From positions 1 through 40,976 of the forward strand of contig CANRFC010000025.1 of NCBI GenBank assembly GCA_947629795.1: a stretch of 40,976 bases of DNA, given 5' to 3'. This document shows positions 1 through 8,552 of the stretch, piece after piece; position 1 is the first letter of the stretch; the number at the start of each line of letters is the position of its first letter. Source of the stretch: an uncultured Oscillospiraceae bacterium (GTDB lineage: Bacteria; Bacillota; Clostridia; Oscillospirales; Oscillospiraceae). The translations under genes were made by a program, and so were the position numbers. The notes below the pieces were generated by a model. That model was not told the DNA's origin. It was given only the letters and a program-made list of their open reading frames with translations, and did no database searches.

Positions 1-168
1 GTCATCCACGATTTGGATTATCGGAAGAATACTCGTGTGATGCGGGACTACTTCACGCAGTTGGACAGGTTTCACATCCTGGGCCGCTGGGGTGAATGGA
101 ATTATAACAACATGGATGTGTGCATGGGCGATGCCTTTGCGCTGTTTCGCAAGGAGTTTGAGGCATGA
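1..168 (+). CDS. C-terminal end of a UDP-galactopyranose-mutase-like FAD oxidoreductase (partial)
   Basis: The reading frame is open from the first base and stops with TGA at 166-168, giving the last 55 residues of a larger protein. The motif GRWGEWNYNNMD followed by a short helix resembles the C-terminal FAD-contacting segment (GR-x-Y-NMD) of UDP-galactopyranose mutases and related amine-oxidase-fold flavoproteins. Such enzymes make or remodel sugar nucleotides for surface polysaccharides, which fits the membrane and GtrA proteins that follow. The stop overlaps the next start by 4 nt (ATGA at 165-168), so the genes are translationally coupled. The assignment rests on one motif in a fragment. 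Confidence 0.5.
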   Translation, partial: VIHDLDYRKNTRVMRDYFTQLDRFHILGRWGEWNYNNMDVCMGDAFALFRKEFEA

Positions 169-1715
169 AAAGGTTGGAAAACACTTTCCTGCATGAAGGT
201 GGATGGAAACGGGCGATACCGTTTGTGATGTTATTTGCATACTGCCTCACAATATATCAATTTATTCCGGAGATGTGGGATGATTTTTATTTTGGCAGTC
301 TGTCTGGATGGGGAATTACTGAAACTGATGTGGTGGGTAACAAGTTTAGCTTTGGCCAATTGTTACACTTCGCCTCGGAATTGTATCAGACCCGCATTAC
401 CCGTGTATTGCCACTCGTCCTGATAAACGCTCCATTGCTCCGTGTACAATGGCTTTATAGAATTGTCGATTCGCTGGGAATTACTTTGATGTTTTACTGC
501 CTTTATCGATTCAGCGGGGTAAAGAAAAGCGTTGCAAGCGCTGCTATATCCGTGGCGCTATTTGGACTATTTCCTCAGCGCATGTATACAGAGGGTGCGT
601 TTTGGTTTGGGACAGCGCTCACGACATTCTTTGCAAATGCGCTTATGTTCTTTTCCATTTTTGCATTTAAAAGAGTTCAAAGAAAACCGGATGCAATATG
701 TGTCGTTGGCTGTGCTTTCCTTTCATTGCTTACATGCCTTATGCAAGAAATTACGGCATTTACGCTTTGCGGAACCTTCGCATTGCTGATTCTCTATGAC
801 ATATTAGAGAAAAAAAGAATTCCGGTTGGACAATGTGTTATCCTCTGTTTTTCTGTGTTGGGAGCATCAATCATATGTTTTGGGCCAGGCAACTTTAATC
901 GCTATCAGAATGAAGCCGCTATAACACTTAGCGAGCGTGTTGCGGCGAATTTGGATGGATTTATCACGACAGTATTCCACAAAAGCAATATGCCTTTTCT
1001 TATAGTCTTATTAGCCTTCGTTTGTTATCTTAACTATAAACAGGAGAAGACAGGGAAAAAGTGCTTTCCAAGCACCATGGTTTGGTTATGGTCGATGGCG
1101 TTTTTGCCACTGTCGCTTTATTATAGTCCAGAATCAACCCTAAATGTGATGAACTACAATTATTCGGTTCATTCAGCATTTTTTGTGGTAAACGGGTCCC
1201 TATATATTGGTTATGCAGTTTACCTGATTGCAATAAAACTAATAGAAATAGACGATAGGTATCTGATATTCTTTGGGGTGTCAGGACTTCTGTCAGTAAT
1301 AACTGCGCTTGTATATTCCAACTATATTGCCCCAAGAATGGAGATATGTTTCTATCTTTCGATTTTCAGCATTATACTGCGGATCTTTTCGGAAGAAACT
1401 GGTCTAAAAAGAAATTTTATCTGCGGGAGTCTAAGTGTGCTTGCCTGCCTTTGGTTGTCGGTATTTTGGGTTGGTTATGCAAATAATGCTCCAATCCTAC
1501 AAGCAAACAGGGAAATATTACTAAGCACTGGTGCAAGAGCAACTGCAGGTGAGCCAGTCGTTTCCCCGAGGATTAATATTAGCTATGATCACTATTTTAC
1601 GCCTGAATTTGTTTATCCAGGCGAGCCTGGTTACCCTGATTTGCCAGATGACGTAAAATGTATAAAAGAATACTATTGCTTGCCTGATGATGTGGAGATT
1701 ATTTATATCCCCTAA
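165..1715 (+). CDS. Multipass membrane protein, GT-C/DUF6056-like
   Basis: A 516-aa integral membrane protein with about eleven hydrophobic segments. ATG is preceded by AAGGAG at 151-156, 8 nt away. The first extracytoplasmic loop carries MWDDFYFG, an acidic pair placed like the DD/DE motif of GT-C glycosyltransferases, and a later loop has LYYSPES. The C-terminus is a short extracytoplasmic tail containing HYFTPEFVYPGEPGYP. It lies in a polysaccharide-type operon directly after the flavoenzyme and 38 nt or so before a paralogue that shares the same loops. It may transfer or polymerise lipid-linked sugars, but this is inference from topology and motif placement. Codon use is more AT-rich than in the next gene. 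Confidence 0.6.
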   Translation: MKRLENTFLHEGGWKRAIPFVMLFAYCLTIYQFIPEMWDDFYFGSLSGWGITETDVVGNKFSFGQLLHFASELYQTRITRVLPLVLINAPLLRVQWLYRIVDSLGITLMFYCLYRFSGVKKSVASAAISVALFGLFPQRMYTEGAFWFGTALTTFFANALMFFSIFAFKRVQRKPDAICVVGCAFLSLLTCLMQEITAFTLCGTFALLILYDILEKKRIPVGQCVILCFSVLGASIICFGPGNFNRYQNEAAITLSERVAANLDGFITTVFHKSNMPFLIVLLAFVCYLNYKQEKTGKKCFPSTMVWLWSMAFLPLSLYYSPESTLNVMNYNYSVHSAFFVVNGSLYIGYAVYLIAIKLIEIDDRYLIFFGVSGLLSVITALVYSNYIAPRMEICFYLSIFSIILRIFSEETGLKRNFICGSLSVLACLWLSVFWVGYANNAPILQANREILLSTGARATAGEPVVSPRINISYDHYFTPEFVYPGEPGYPDLPDDVKCIKEYYCLPDDVEIIYIP

Positions 1716-1753
1716 TTGATTTATTCTTTTGCGTTAGATTGAGGTTTATGAAA

Positions 1754-3850
1754 ATGAGAATTAATGCCATGAGAAGTGAGAACGGTTGGACAAGAGCGAT
1801 ACCATTTGCACTTTTGTTTTTATACTGTCTGATAATTTACCAATTTGTCCCGGAAATGTTGGATGATATCTATTTGGGAAGTTTGTCCGCTTGGGGTGTA
1901 ACCGAGCCGAACGTGACGGGCACGAACTTTACTTTTTCACAGTTGCTTCACTTCGCACTAGAACAGTATAACACGCGGCTAACGCGGGTGGTATCCCTGG
2001 TATTGATGCATGCACCGTTGCTACGGGTTCAGTGGCTGTACCGAATTGTCGATTCGCTGGGAATCACATCTGTTTTCTATTGTGTCTACCGCTTTTCCGG
2101 CGTGAAGAAGACCACCTTCAATGCTTTTGCGTCGGTGCTCCTGTTTGGACTGCTTTCGCAGCGCATGTATACGGAAGGCGCTTTTTGGTTTAACGGCGGG
2201 TTAACTGTTTTTGTTGCCAATGCGCTGATGTTTTCATCACTCTTTCTCTTCAGAAAAATCGCTAGAGGCAAAACGGACGCGATTTATATTGCCTTCTGTT
2301 GTGTACTGTCGGTGCTTACATGCCTGATGCAGGAGATTACCGCATTTACGCTTTGCTGTACCTATTTTTGCGTGATCGCATATTATACTGTTAAGAGGAA
2401 AAAACTGCCTGTTTCCCAATGCATCGTCTTGCTATTCTCTGCCTTGGGAACTGCTGTCGTGTGCTTTGGACCCGGCAACCTGAACCGTTTCGAGGCCGAG
2501 ACCATATCCACTCTGAGCGAACGGGTGGCTAGAAACCTGGACGGCTTTGTCACAACGATATTCCATAGGAGCAATATGCCGTTTCTCGTGGTATTTCTGC
2601 TGTTTGTATGCTATTTGAATTTCAAGCGACGGCCAAAATCCGAATATGTGTTGTCTTCATTACTCGTCTGTATGTGGTCGGCGTCATTCGTACCTTTATC
2701 ACTGTACTATAGTCCCACCTCACTTCTAAATATGATGAACTATAACTATACGTTCAGATCTGCATTTATGGTGGTGGACTGTTTCCTTTATCTCTGTTAC
2801 GCCGCATATCTAATTGTTCTGGAGATGAAGGAATACGGTTGCGTGTACCTCAATGCGTTCGGGTTCGCGGGATTAATGAGCGTAGTCACGGCGTTGTTCT
2901 ATTCCAGCTATATTGTCCATCGCATGGAGATACTCTTATATCTCTCCTTGTTCTGCATCATGCTCCGCGTCTTTGCGATGGTTGAGGACGGCCTTCGAAA
3001 GCAGATGGCCTTTGGCGGGATAGCGTGCATCTCATGTGTATGGCTTGCTGTTTTCTTAATCGGGTATTGCCAAAATGCGCCAATCCTTATGGAGAACCGC
3101 AACACACTGCTAGAGGCCGGAGAAAAGGCAGCTGCGGGTGAGAAGGTCGCATTACCCGCTATCAACATAGATTATAACCACTATTTTACTCCGGAATTTG
3201 TCTATCCTGGAGAACCCGGTTACCCGGATTTACCACAGGACATTCAATCCTTAAGGGAGTACTATAACATTCCTGATACGCTTGAGATAATATATGGCAT
3301 TGGAGAGAAAAACTATATACCAGGGACGGCATCCATGGAAAGTTGGGCCAAACGCGGCCCATTAAGTGTGATTACCGGCGAAGATGGGGCGGCCATCATG
3401 GACTGGCAGGCCAATCCAATCCTGGAGTGGAACGCAACGGACACTCCTTCCATCAAATATTCGGAGTTGCGCGGAAAAGAGGTAACCATCTCGCTCGACG
3501 TGCGCAGCGACGATGCGGATCTGATTGACAACACGCTGTATGAAAACGGAGGTGGACTCTTGGTGGATATCTGTGTCGGCTCTGAACCCGGTTTGCGCCA
3601 GCGCTGGGCGTTCCTCGACCAGATTTCTTACCCAAAACTCAGCACGCAGTGGCAACGCATTAGCGCCACATTAACGCTGACGGACGATGCTTTCACGTTA
3701 GTGGATGATCCGAATTTTGTTCTCAGCGACGATTCGTGGGTGTACATCTCTATCACAAATCGCTCTACCTATCGGATGCAGATCAAACACCTCAAACTGG
3801 AACTCGGAAACAAAGCGACAGCATGGGTACCAGCATTGGAGGATATGTAA
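1754..3850 (+). CDS. Multipass membrane protein, paralogue of the preceding gene, with a C-terminal beta-sandwich
   Basis: About 698 aa. The first 520 residues align along their length with the preceding protein (shared RAIPF start, LDDIYLG acidic loop, RVQWLYRIVDSLGIT, MYTEGAFWF, HYFTPEFVYPGEPGYPDLP). Where the paralogue ends, this protein gains about 180 residues, soluble and beta-rich, ending in KLELGNKATAWVPALEDM. That ending is typical of carbohydrate-binding-like jelly-roll domains of phage tail and surface proteins. The extension probably sits outside the membrane and could bind glycan. Start choice: GAGG at 1741-1744 is 9 nt before ATG 1754; ATG 1748 and TTG 1739 are alternatives. Function is inferred as GT-C-like glycan assembly. 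Confidence 0.6.
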   Translation: MRINAMRSENGWTRAIPFALLFLYCLIIYQFVPEMLDDIYLGSLSAWGVTEPNVTGTNFTFSQLLHFALEQYNTRLTRVVSLVLMHAPLLRVQWLYRIVDSLGITSVFYCVYRFSGVKKTTFNAFASVLLFGLLSQRMYTEGAFWFNGGLTVFVANALMFSSLFLFRKIARGKTDAIYIAFCCVLSVLTCLMQEITAFTLCCTYFCVIAYYTVKRKKLPVSQCIVLLFSALGTAVVCFGPGNLNRFEAETISTLSERVARNLDGFVTTIFHRSNMPFLVVFLLFVCYLNFKRRPKSEYVLSSLLVCMWSASFVPLSLYYSPTSLLNMMNYNYTFRSAFMVVDCFLYLCYAAYLIVLEMKEYGCVYLNAFGFAGLMSVVTALFYSSYIVHRMEILLYLSLFCIMLRVFAMVEDGLRKQMAFGGIACISCVWLAVFLIGYCQNAPILMENRNTLLEAGEKAAAGEKVALPAINIDYNHYFTPEFVYPGEPGYPDLPQDIQSLREYYNIPDTLEIIYGIGEKNYIPGTASMESWAKRGPLSVITGEDGAAIMDWQANPILEWNATDTPSIKYSELRGKEVTISLDVRSDDADLIDNTLYENGGGLLVDICVGSEPGLRQRWAFLDQISYPKLSTQWQRISATLTLTDDAFTLVDDPNFVLSDDSWVYISITNRSTYRMQIKHLKLELGNKATAWVPALEDM

Positions 3851-3934
3851 GCCGTTTTCGTTGATTTGGAAAATGGCGTGCTGTGTGTGTGGTACCAGGA
3901 TTGGCCATGTGAAAAACAACGTAGGGAGATAAAC

Positions 3935-4339
3935 ATGAATATTATCGATAAGGTCAAAAATACGTTCTTCACAAAAAATTTTCTGATATTTGTATTCTGC
4001 GGCGGTATGGGAACACTGAGTAATATGCTGATTTCCAGCTTGTGTTCTATGAAAATCGATCCCACTGTATCATATGTCTGCGGCTATTTTGGCAGTTCTC
4101 TGGTGACCTATACGCTGAACAGTAAGCTGACCTTCCATGAGGGACTTTCCTTGCATCGCTATGTGCGCTTTGTAATCTCCTATATACCAAACTTTTTGAT
4201 TCTGTTCAGCTTTGTTGCGATATTCATCAATGTCCTCCATTGGAACCATATTTTCGTATACGGTTTCGCTGCGGCACTCGGCCTACCGCTTACATACGTC
4301 ATTGTGCGGATTGTTGCGTTCGCTAAGAAGACGGCGTAA
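3935..4339 (+). CDS. GtrA family membrane protein
   Basis: A 134-aa protein with four predicted membrane helices and the GtrA pattern: an N-terminal helix with FCGGMGTLSNM, a cytosolic SKLTFHE turn (family consensus NFxF or KxTF), and two C-terminal helices. GtrA proteins are thought to flip undecaprenyl-phosphate-linked sugars or to partner glycosyltransferases in O-antigen and teichoic-acid glycosylation. AGGGAG at 3923-3928 is 6 nt before ATG 3935. An in-frame ATG at 3866 would add an unconserved soluble extension and has no comparable site. This is the last gene of the + strand envelope locus before the ICE. Confidence 0.85.
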   Translation: MNIIDKVKNTFFTKNFLIFVFCGGMGTLSNMLISSLCSMKIDPTVSYVCGYFGSSLVTYTLNSKLTFHEGLSLHRYVRFVISYIPNFLILFSFVAIFINVLHWNHIFVYGFAAALGLPLTYVIVRIVAFAKKTA

Positions 4340-4557
4340 GGAAGGGAAACCGCTTCTTGCTCAGGCGCGCCGGGATACGGACTGGGTCGTAAGTGGCCTT
4401 GCCCACATTCCAGCGCGCTTGTCTTGTTTTTCCTCCTGGCCGCGGCTGCTATTTCAGTGGAGTTGCGAGTAGGGTCAAAATAACTCCTTTTCTCTGTCTT
4501 GATGTATCTGTAAGGTGATCCCTTCTGGGGGTGTCCCCCTGATATCCTCCTGGGGTC
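4340..4557. other. Intergenic boundary between chromosomal envelope locus and ICE
   Basis: No gene is supported here. The stretch separates + strand chromosomal genes from the minus-strand ICE genes, so the ICE end (att site) should lie in it, but no direct repeat can be shown because the other end is outside the window. It holds a small perfect hairpin (GGGGG, TGT, CCCCC at 4527-4539) and an inverted repeat CTCCTG/CAGGAG (4547-4552 with 4567-4572) that runs into the terminator of the ICE operon. In the frame of the GtrA gene there are 47 open codons after the GtrA stop that encode a short hydrophobic stretch, possibly a remnant of a disrupted gene, but too short to call. Confidence 0.45.
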
Positions 4558-4595
4558 AATAAAAGGCAGGAGTTCCCCCTTGGCGGGAAATTCCT
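4558..4595 (-). terminator. Intrinsic terminator of the ICE minus-strand operon
   Basis: Read on the minus strand, AGGAATTTCCC, loop GCCAA, GGGGGAACTCCT forms an 11-bp stem with one mismatch and one wobble, followed by TGCCTTTTATT. It lies 16 nt past the stop of the last minus-strand gene (4611), where the transfer operon should end. Confidence 0.65.
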
Positions 4596-4610
4596 ATCTC
4601 TCTCATAGCG

Positions 4611-4865
4611 TTATTGAACGTAATATCGATTGGATGAGCTGCTGCCGTTCTCCCTATACCTCGGTTCAATCTTGATCCAGCCGCCCCCTTGAAGGTCGCG
4701 CAACGCTCTCTGGACAGTGGAGCGGGAGAGATTCAAGTCAACAGAAATTGTCCGTATCCCCGGCCAGCAGACCCCGTCCTTGTTCGCACGGCTTTTGAGG
4801 TACATATAGACCGCCACCGCCCGGTGGGACAGTTCTGCGGCGTAGATGGAATCAAAGTAGCCCAT
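4611..4865 (-). CDS. Winged-helix DNA-binding protein
   Basis: An 84-aa protein. Residues 10-70 fit a winged helix: an N-terminal helix (AVAVYMYLKSRANKDG), then SVDLNLSRSTVQRALRDL as the helix-turn-helix, then a wing (GWIKIEPRYRENG) rich in basic and Ser/Asn residues. Similar domains occur in replication-initiator N-termini and small ICE regulators. It starts 1 nt after the TraG stop, with GAGGTGA inside the end of traG as its ribosome binding site, so it is translated with the coupling protein. As the last gene before the terminator it may be an autoregulator or a replication-associated protein; the sequence does not decide. Confidence 0.7.
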   Translation of the reverse strand: MGYFDSIYAAELSHRAVAVYMYLKSRANKDGVCWPGIRTISVDLNLSRSTVQRALRDLQGGGWIKIEPRYRENGSSSSNRYYVQ

Positions 4866-4866
4866 G

Positions 4867-6612
4867 TCATATCACCTCGTTGGTTGATTTAAGGCCGTCT
4901 TGCGGAGGTTTGCCTTCTGTATGCCTCTGTTTTCGTATGGCGCTAACGAGTTCCCGTTTAGTGGCGTATGCGACAGGCCGCTGGACCCGCTCCGGCGCCT
5001 CATAGGGCTTTCCAAAGGTGATACCCCAATCCAGGAACAGTTTCAACTTGACCTTCATGGGGTGCATCCCGGTCTTCATCACGATGAATTCTCCTTTGGG
5101 CATGGCTTTGAGCTCATCCGCGCTCATAAGGGGCCGCTCCATCATTTGGAGTGACTGGCTTTTGTCCTTTCCTTTGTTGATGGAGCCGGAGAGCACGGTG
5201 CGATTGCCCAGGGCTTTGGACATTTCCTCGGCGGTTTGGGATGCCGGGGCGAAGCCGCCGAAAATGTTGAGCTGGCAGTTGTCCACGATGATCTCGCTGC
5301 CCTCCTTACCGTAGTTCTTCTGGAGCTGCCCAGTGATAGACTGGACGATGGGTACCAGCATGAGCCGCCGTGACCTGGAGGCGGAGAACATCAGCTCCAG
5401 TGACTGGATGGGCGGGATCGTCCCCAGCTCATCGCAGTAGAAGACCACCCGGTTACGGAGCTGCCCGCCGTTTTCATCGGCCACGGCCAGGATCTCCCGG
5501 TAAAGGTTTTGGAGGAGGAGGGATACGATGGCATACTTGGTGTTGTCCTCCTCCGGGAGCACAATAAAGATGGCGGACTTCTCATTACAGAATTTTTCCG
5601 CGTCGATGGCCGTGTCGAAACAGAGAAGCTGTTCCATCTCGCTGTCCAGGAAGGTATTGAGCCGGGAGAGGACAGTGGAGAGAATGGAGGCCATCGCCTG
5701 GTCGGAGGAATTGAGGGCGGCCCCAGCGAACCACTTGGCTTTGTGGTTTTCCGGGAGCCTTTCCATCAAGTTCTGGAATTGGCTTTTCCCATCATCCCGC
5801 TGGCTGGGTTCGAGAAGTTCCTGGATCAGCTTAAAGGCACTGACGATGTGCCGCTTGTAGCAGGGCTTATGGTCCGCCCCCTCATCGGAGAGGTACTCAG
5901 CCATGAGGAGGAAAACGGAGGTCAGGAGCCCTTCAGCGGAGTCATAAAAGAATTGGTTTTGTCCGTAATTGGCATCGCTAGAGTTGATGAGGGTCTTGGC
6001 CAGTATCTTGGCGTACTTCTCTGATTTGGCTTTGGCAGAGAGGTTCTTGTGATCTTTCTTATAGATGTCCATATATTTGTTAATGAGGTGGAGAAGGTTA
6101 TTGCCGTCAGAGCGGGTGGGGTTTCGGAGATCCAGGATGGCCACATGGTAGCCGTAGCACTCCTGGGCAATCCCAGAGTAGTTGCGGTAAAGGTCGCCCT
6201 TGGTGTCGGTGCAGAGGAAAGACATTCCGCTGGCGCAGGCGTACTCGATGTTGGGGTAAAGGAAAAAAGCGGTCTTTCCGGCTCCGCTGGCCGCGGTGAC
6301 CATGGCATGGACGTCACCGGTCTCCACCAGGGCCTTGACTGATTTTTTCGTACCCGCACACCCCACAACGAGACCCTGCTCTTTGGGCAGTTCCTTCCCC
6401 TGGCGCCATTTCGTCACCTGATATGGCACCAGCTTGTAACTATCCGCAATCTCCTTCTTGGTGGCCCAGCGGGCCGTCCCGTGCTGGCCGTCGCCAACTG
6501 TTTTGGACTTGATCCCGTTTAGGTTGTATCCCCCGGAGACTGTGGTCACCAAGAAAAGAAGGAGCAGAACCCCCCCGGCGACAGCGGCCACAATGAAGGG
6601 CGTGTAGTTCAT
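4867..6612 (-). CDS. traG: VirD4/TraG type IV coupling protein
   Basis: A 581-aa coupling ATPase that brings the relaxase-DNA complex to the secretion channel. One N-terminal membrane helix (about residues 5-26) is followed by GQHGTARWATKKEI, typical of the TraG/TraD group of Tn1549-like elements. Walker A is AASGAGKT (residues 107-114) and Walker B is VVFYCDELGTIPPI, with PLMSADELKAMPKGEFIV near the C-terminus. ATG 6612 is preceded by GGGAGGG and overlaps the stop of the upstream gene by 4 nt (ATGA). The longer frame to 6696 only reads through that gene and lacks its own site. All motifs are intact. Confidence 0.95.
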   Translation of the reverse strand: MNYTPFIVAAVAGGVLLLLFLVTTVSGGYNLNGIKSKTVGDGQHGTARWATKKEIADSYKLVPYQVTKWRQGKELPKEQGLVVGCAGTKKSVKALVETGDVHAMVTAASGAGKTAFFLYPNIEYACASGMSFLCTDTKGDLYRNYSGIAQECYGYHVAILDLRNPTRSDGNNLLHLINKYMDIYKKDHKNLSAKAKSEKYAKILAKTLINSSDANYGQNQFFYDSAEGLLTSVFLLMAEYLSDEGADHKPCYKRHIVSAFKLIQELLEPSQRDDGKSQFQNLMERLPENHKAKWFAGAALNSSDQAMASILSTVLSRLNTFLDSEMEQLLCFDTAIDAEKFCNEKSAIFIVLPEEDNTKYAIVSLLLQNLYREILAVADENGGQLRNRVVFYCDELGTIPPIQSLELMFSASRSRRLMLVPIVQSITGQLQKNYGKEGSEIIVDNCQLNIFGGFAPASQTAEEMSKALGNRTVLSGSINKGKDKSQSLQMMERPLMSADELKAMPKGEFIVMKTGMHPMKVKLKLFLDWGITFGKPYEAPERVQRPVAYATKRELVSAIRKQRHTEGKPPQDGLKSTNEVI

Positions 6613-7223
6613 AATCTTATCCCTCCCATAGCCATAGTTGGGCCTTGATCGACTGCTCTCTGGAGTTTCCGCGTAGACTCCATTACGCCCAGGCATTGGG
6701 CGGCGAAGGTGAGCCAGGACTCCGCGAGCCTGCGCTTTTCCCCTGCGGTGTGGATGCCCTGAGCCTGCTTTTGGATGTTCGAAAGATTTCCGGCAAGACG
6801 GTCGGCACCATCAACGTCCATATATGCCGCCTTAATGTGGGCGGCCGCGTCCTCCTCCCGGAATGATTCTCCTATCTGGCGGTATTCCCGCATGGCGGCG
6901 GAGATGGCATAAGAGGCCGCGGCCATGAGGCATTCGTTGGCTTTAGATCGAACTCCCAGCTGTAGGTAGCGATTCCGCTGGCCAAGAAGAGCGGGGATCT
7001 TAATTCGGGCCAGCCTGCCCTTTTCCGGAGAGGAATCCTTCGCCAATTCATCCAGCATATTCTCGTCCGGCTTTCGGGCGGAGACCGGTTCCGCTTGCGA
7101 TATCCCCTTGGCGGTTTTCAGATTCTCGTTCCAGTCCTTGCAAGTGGGGAAGCAGGCTGTGACATTGTCATATCCCCTGACAGCACACCTTTTCCCGTTT
7201 GCGAAATGAATGTATTGTCCCAT
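6609..7223 (-). CDS. Mosaic protein with Toprim-protein flanks and a novel centre
   Basis: A 204-aa protein. ATG 7223 has GGAGG about 7 nt upstream; the longer frame to 7607 runs across a divergent promoter and the antitoxin gene and is not credible. Two end segments match the neighbouring Toprim/DUF3991 protein: GYDNVTACFPTCKDWNENLK matches its GYGAVTTCFPDRKDWNEELK, and LQRAVDQGPTMAMGGIRL matches LQRAADQALTMEMGGIC. In the Toprim protein these segments are adjacent; here about 130 mostly helical residues lie between them (NECLMAAASYAISAAMREYR and similar). It lacks the Toprim acidic residues, so it is not a primase. Its last codons carry the traG ribosome binding site. Function unknown. Confidence 0.75.
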   Translation of the reverse strand: MGQYIHFANGKRCAVRGYDNVTACFPTCKDWNENLKTAKGISQAEPVSARKPDENMLDELAKDSSPEKGRLARIKIPALLGQRNRYLQLGVRSKANECLMAAASYAISAAMREYRQIGESFREEDAAAHIKAAYMDVDGADRLAGNLSNIQKQAQGIHTAGEKRRLAESWLTFAAQCLGVMESTRKLQRAVDQGPTMAMGGIRL

Positions 7224-7261
7224 AGGACATCCTCCTTCCATAAAGTAGGATAGAAAAAGAT

Positions 7262-7290
7262 TTGCAACGCCGAGGCTGGTGTGGTATACT
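7262..7290 (+). promoter_or_regulatory. Promoter of the zeta toxin-antitoxin operon
   Basis: TTGCAA at 7262-7267 and TATACT at 7285-7290 are separated by exactly 17 nt, close to the sigma-A consensus. The GTG start of the antitoxin lies 33 nt downstream of the -10 box, with GGAGG at 7311-7315. The promoter lies in the 100-nt gap between divergent genes. Confidence 0.7.
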
Positions 7291-7322
7291 ATTTTCACCC
7301 TTCGACAATTGGAGGTTGCGGT

Positions 7323-7583
7323 GTGAGTAAATATGAGTTTTCTCTCCGGCAGGAAGTGCTGATGGAGCAAGGGGCCTCCGTGCTGGGTGATTTGTTCCGT
7401 TTGAAGCGCGCCCATGGCATCACGGATCGTACTGACCCTGTTTCGGTCATGTATGAGCTGGTGTGGTCTGCCAAACAGGATATCCTTATCGCAAAATCTG
7501 AGCCGGAGTTGGACCGCATCAGGGGTCAGTTTGACCTGGCCAGCGGTTTTATCTCCAAGATGGGGTCTGTGACCTATGCGTGA
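7323..7583 (+). CDS. Putative antitoxin of the zeta-toxin module
   Basis: An 86-aa protein directly upstream of, and overlapping by 8 nt, the zeta-toxin gene. GTG 7323 is preceded by GGAGG at 7311-7315 with 7-nt spacing. An in-frame TTG at 7281 lies on the -10 region and is rejected. It is predicted to be all-helical (RQEVLMEQGASVLGDLFRLK, then SVMYELVWSAKQDILIAKSE). It has no recognisable helix-turn-helix, unlike PezA, and is only loosely like the three-helix epsilon antitoxin. Position and overlap make it the antitoxin candidate that would block the ATP/UDP-GlcNAc pocket of zeta. Sequence alone does not prove the role. Confidence 0.65.
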   Translation: MSKYEFSLRQEVLMEQGASVLGDLFRLKRAHGITDRTDPVSVMYELVWSAKQDILIAKSEPELDRIRGQFDLASGFISKMGSVTYA

Positions 7584-8415
7584 GATGGCAGAGTTGAGCG
7601 CGTTCACATCAGAGGATGTGGACGCGCTTTTGGCAGATGAGACGTTTCTGAACGCCGGCCGGTATCATGCCCAAGAGTCGCCCCGCGCTGTCCTGCTGGC
7701 AGGCCAGCCGGGAGCGGGAAAAACGGAGCTTTCCACCATGATGCTGGCGCAGATGGGCGGGGACGCCGCCTTCATCAATGGCGATGACTATCGCCGCTAT
7801 CATCCGAACTACCGACAGCTCTTTGCGGAATATGGCTCAGACGCCGTGTCCATGACATCTCCCTTTTCTAACACGGTGGTGGAGCGTCTGATCGACGATT
7901 TCTCTGACAGGCGGTTTCACCTGATCATCGAAGGAACGGGGCGGGACGCCGACGTGCCCCGTGCCACCGCGGAAAAATTGGCCGGGAAAGGCTATCATGT
8001 GGAGTTGGCTGCCATTGCGACACGCCCAGAAGTATCCCTGACCAGCACCCTCTTGCGCTTTTGCCGTATGAACGCCAACGGCACTATTCCACGTGCCACC
8101 GCGATAGAGGCGCATGACGCCGTGGTGCGGCTCCTTCCGGGCAATTTGGATGTCCTCCGCGCCTGTCCCAGCATTACGCGCATTCGGATTTGGAACCGAG
8201 ATCAAGCCCTGCTCTATGACAGCGTAGAGAGTCAGGCCGCACCCTCTCAGGCCCTGCTGGGCTACTGGAACAGCGAGTGGTCGGCCCGAGAGATCGATGA
8301 AATAGAGAGGCAATTGCGTGAGCTCCGTTCTGACCCTGTTCTGCCAACGCTGGGCCAGCAAGAGGTGTTGGATGAACTGGTCAGGCGTGTCCAGGCCGCT
8401 GCCAGGGGCGTATAG
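7576..8415 (+). CDS. Zeta toxin family protein
   Basis: A 279-aa kinase-like toxin. Walker A is GQPGAGKT (residues 43-50), followed by the zeta signature NGDDYRRYHP (about 68-77), which supplies the substrate-binding Asp and Arg residues, and by EGTGRD (the second Arg/Glu region). Zeta and PezT toxins phosphorylate UDP-N-acetylglucosamine and so block cell-wall synthesis; related members may use other nucleotide sugars. ATG 7576 overlaps the antitoxin stop; ATG 7585 is an alternative. All key residues are present, so the toxin should be active. On an ICE such a module would stabilise the element. An intrinsic terminator follows at 8424-8457. Confidence 0.92.
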   Translation: MREMAELSAFTSEDVDALLADETFLNAGRYHAQESPRAVLLAGQPGAGKTELSTMMLAQMGGDAAFINGDDYRRYHPNYRQLFAEYGSDAVSMTSPFSNTVVERLIDDFSDRRFHLIIEGTGRDADVPRATAEKLAGKGYHVELAAIATRPEVSLTSTLLRFCRMNANGTIPRATAIEAHDAVVRLLPGNLDVLRACPSITRIRIWNRDQALLYDSVESQAAPSQALLGYWNSEWSAREIDEIERQLRELRSDPVLPTLGQQEVLDELVRRVQAAARGV

Positions 8416-8423
8416 ATCGTGAA

Positions 8424-8457
8424 GCGGGCCATCCCCTCATGGAGTGGCCCGCCTTTT
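8424..8457 (+). terminator. Intrinsic terminator of the zeta module
   Basis: GCGGGCCA and TGGCCCGC form a perfect 8-bp stem around a 13-nt loop, followed by CTTTTT, 9 nt after the zeta stop codon. It closes the plus-strand cassette before the convergent end of the Toprim gene. Confidence 0.85.
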
Positions 8458-8552
8458 TCGCATAGTCGATCGTTCTTCGTGGCCCAGACAGAGCGGTTAC
8501 AGAGGTCAGGAGGCGCGGCGCCGCCCCCACGAGAATGGCTGCCGGGTGTTCA

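Noticed and set aside
4340-4483. A hydrophobic open stretch after the GtrA stop, in the same frame
   Set aside because: It is only 47 codons, has no start or ribosome binding site, and shows no family motif; it could be a chance frame or a worn remnant.
5509-6024. Plus-strand open frames inside traG
   Set aside because: They are shadows of the coupling-protein gene and have no start signals or motifs.
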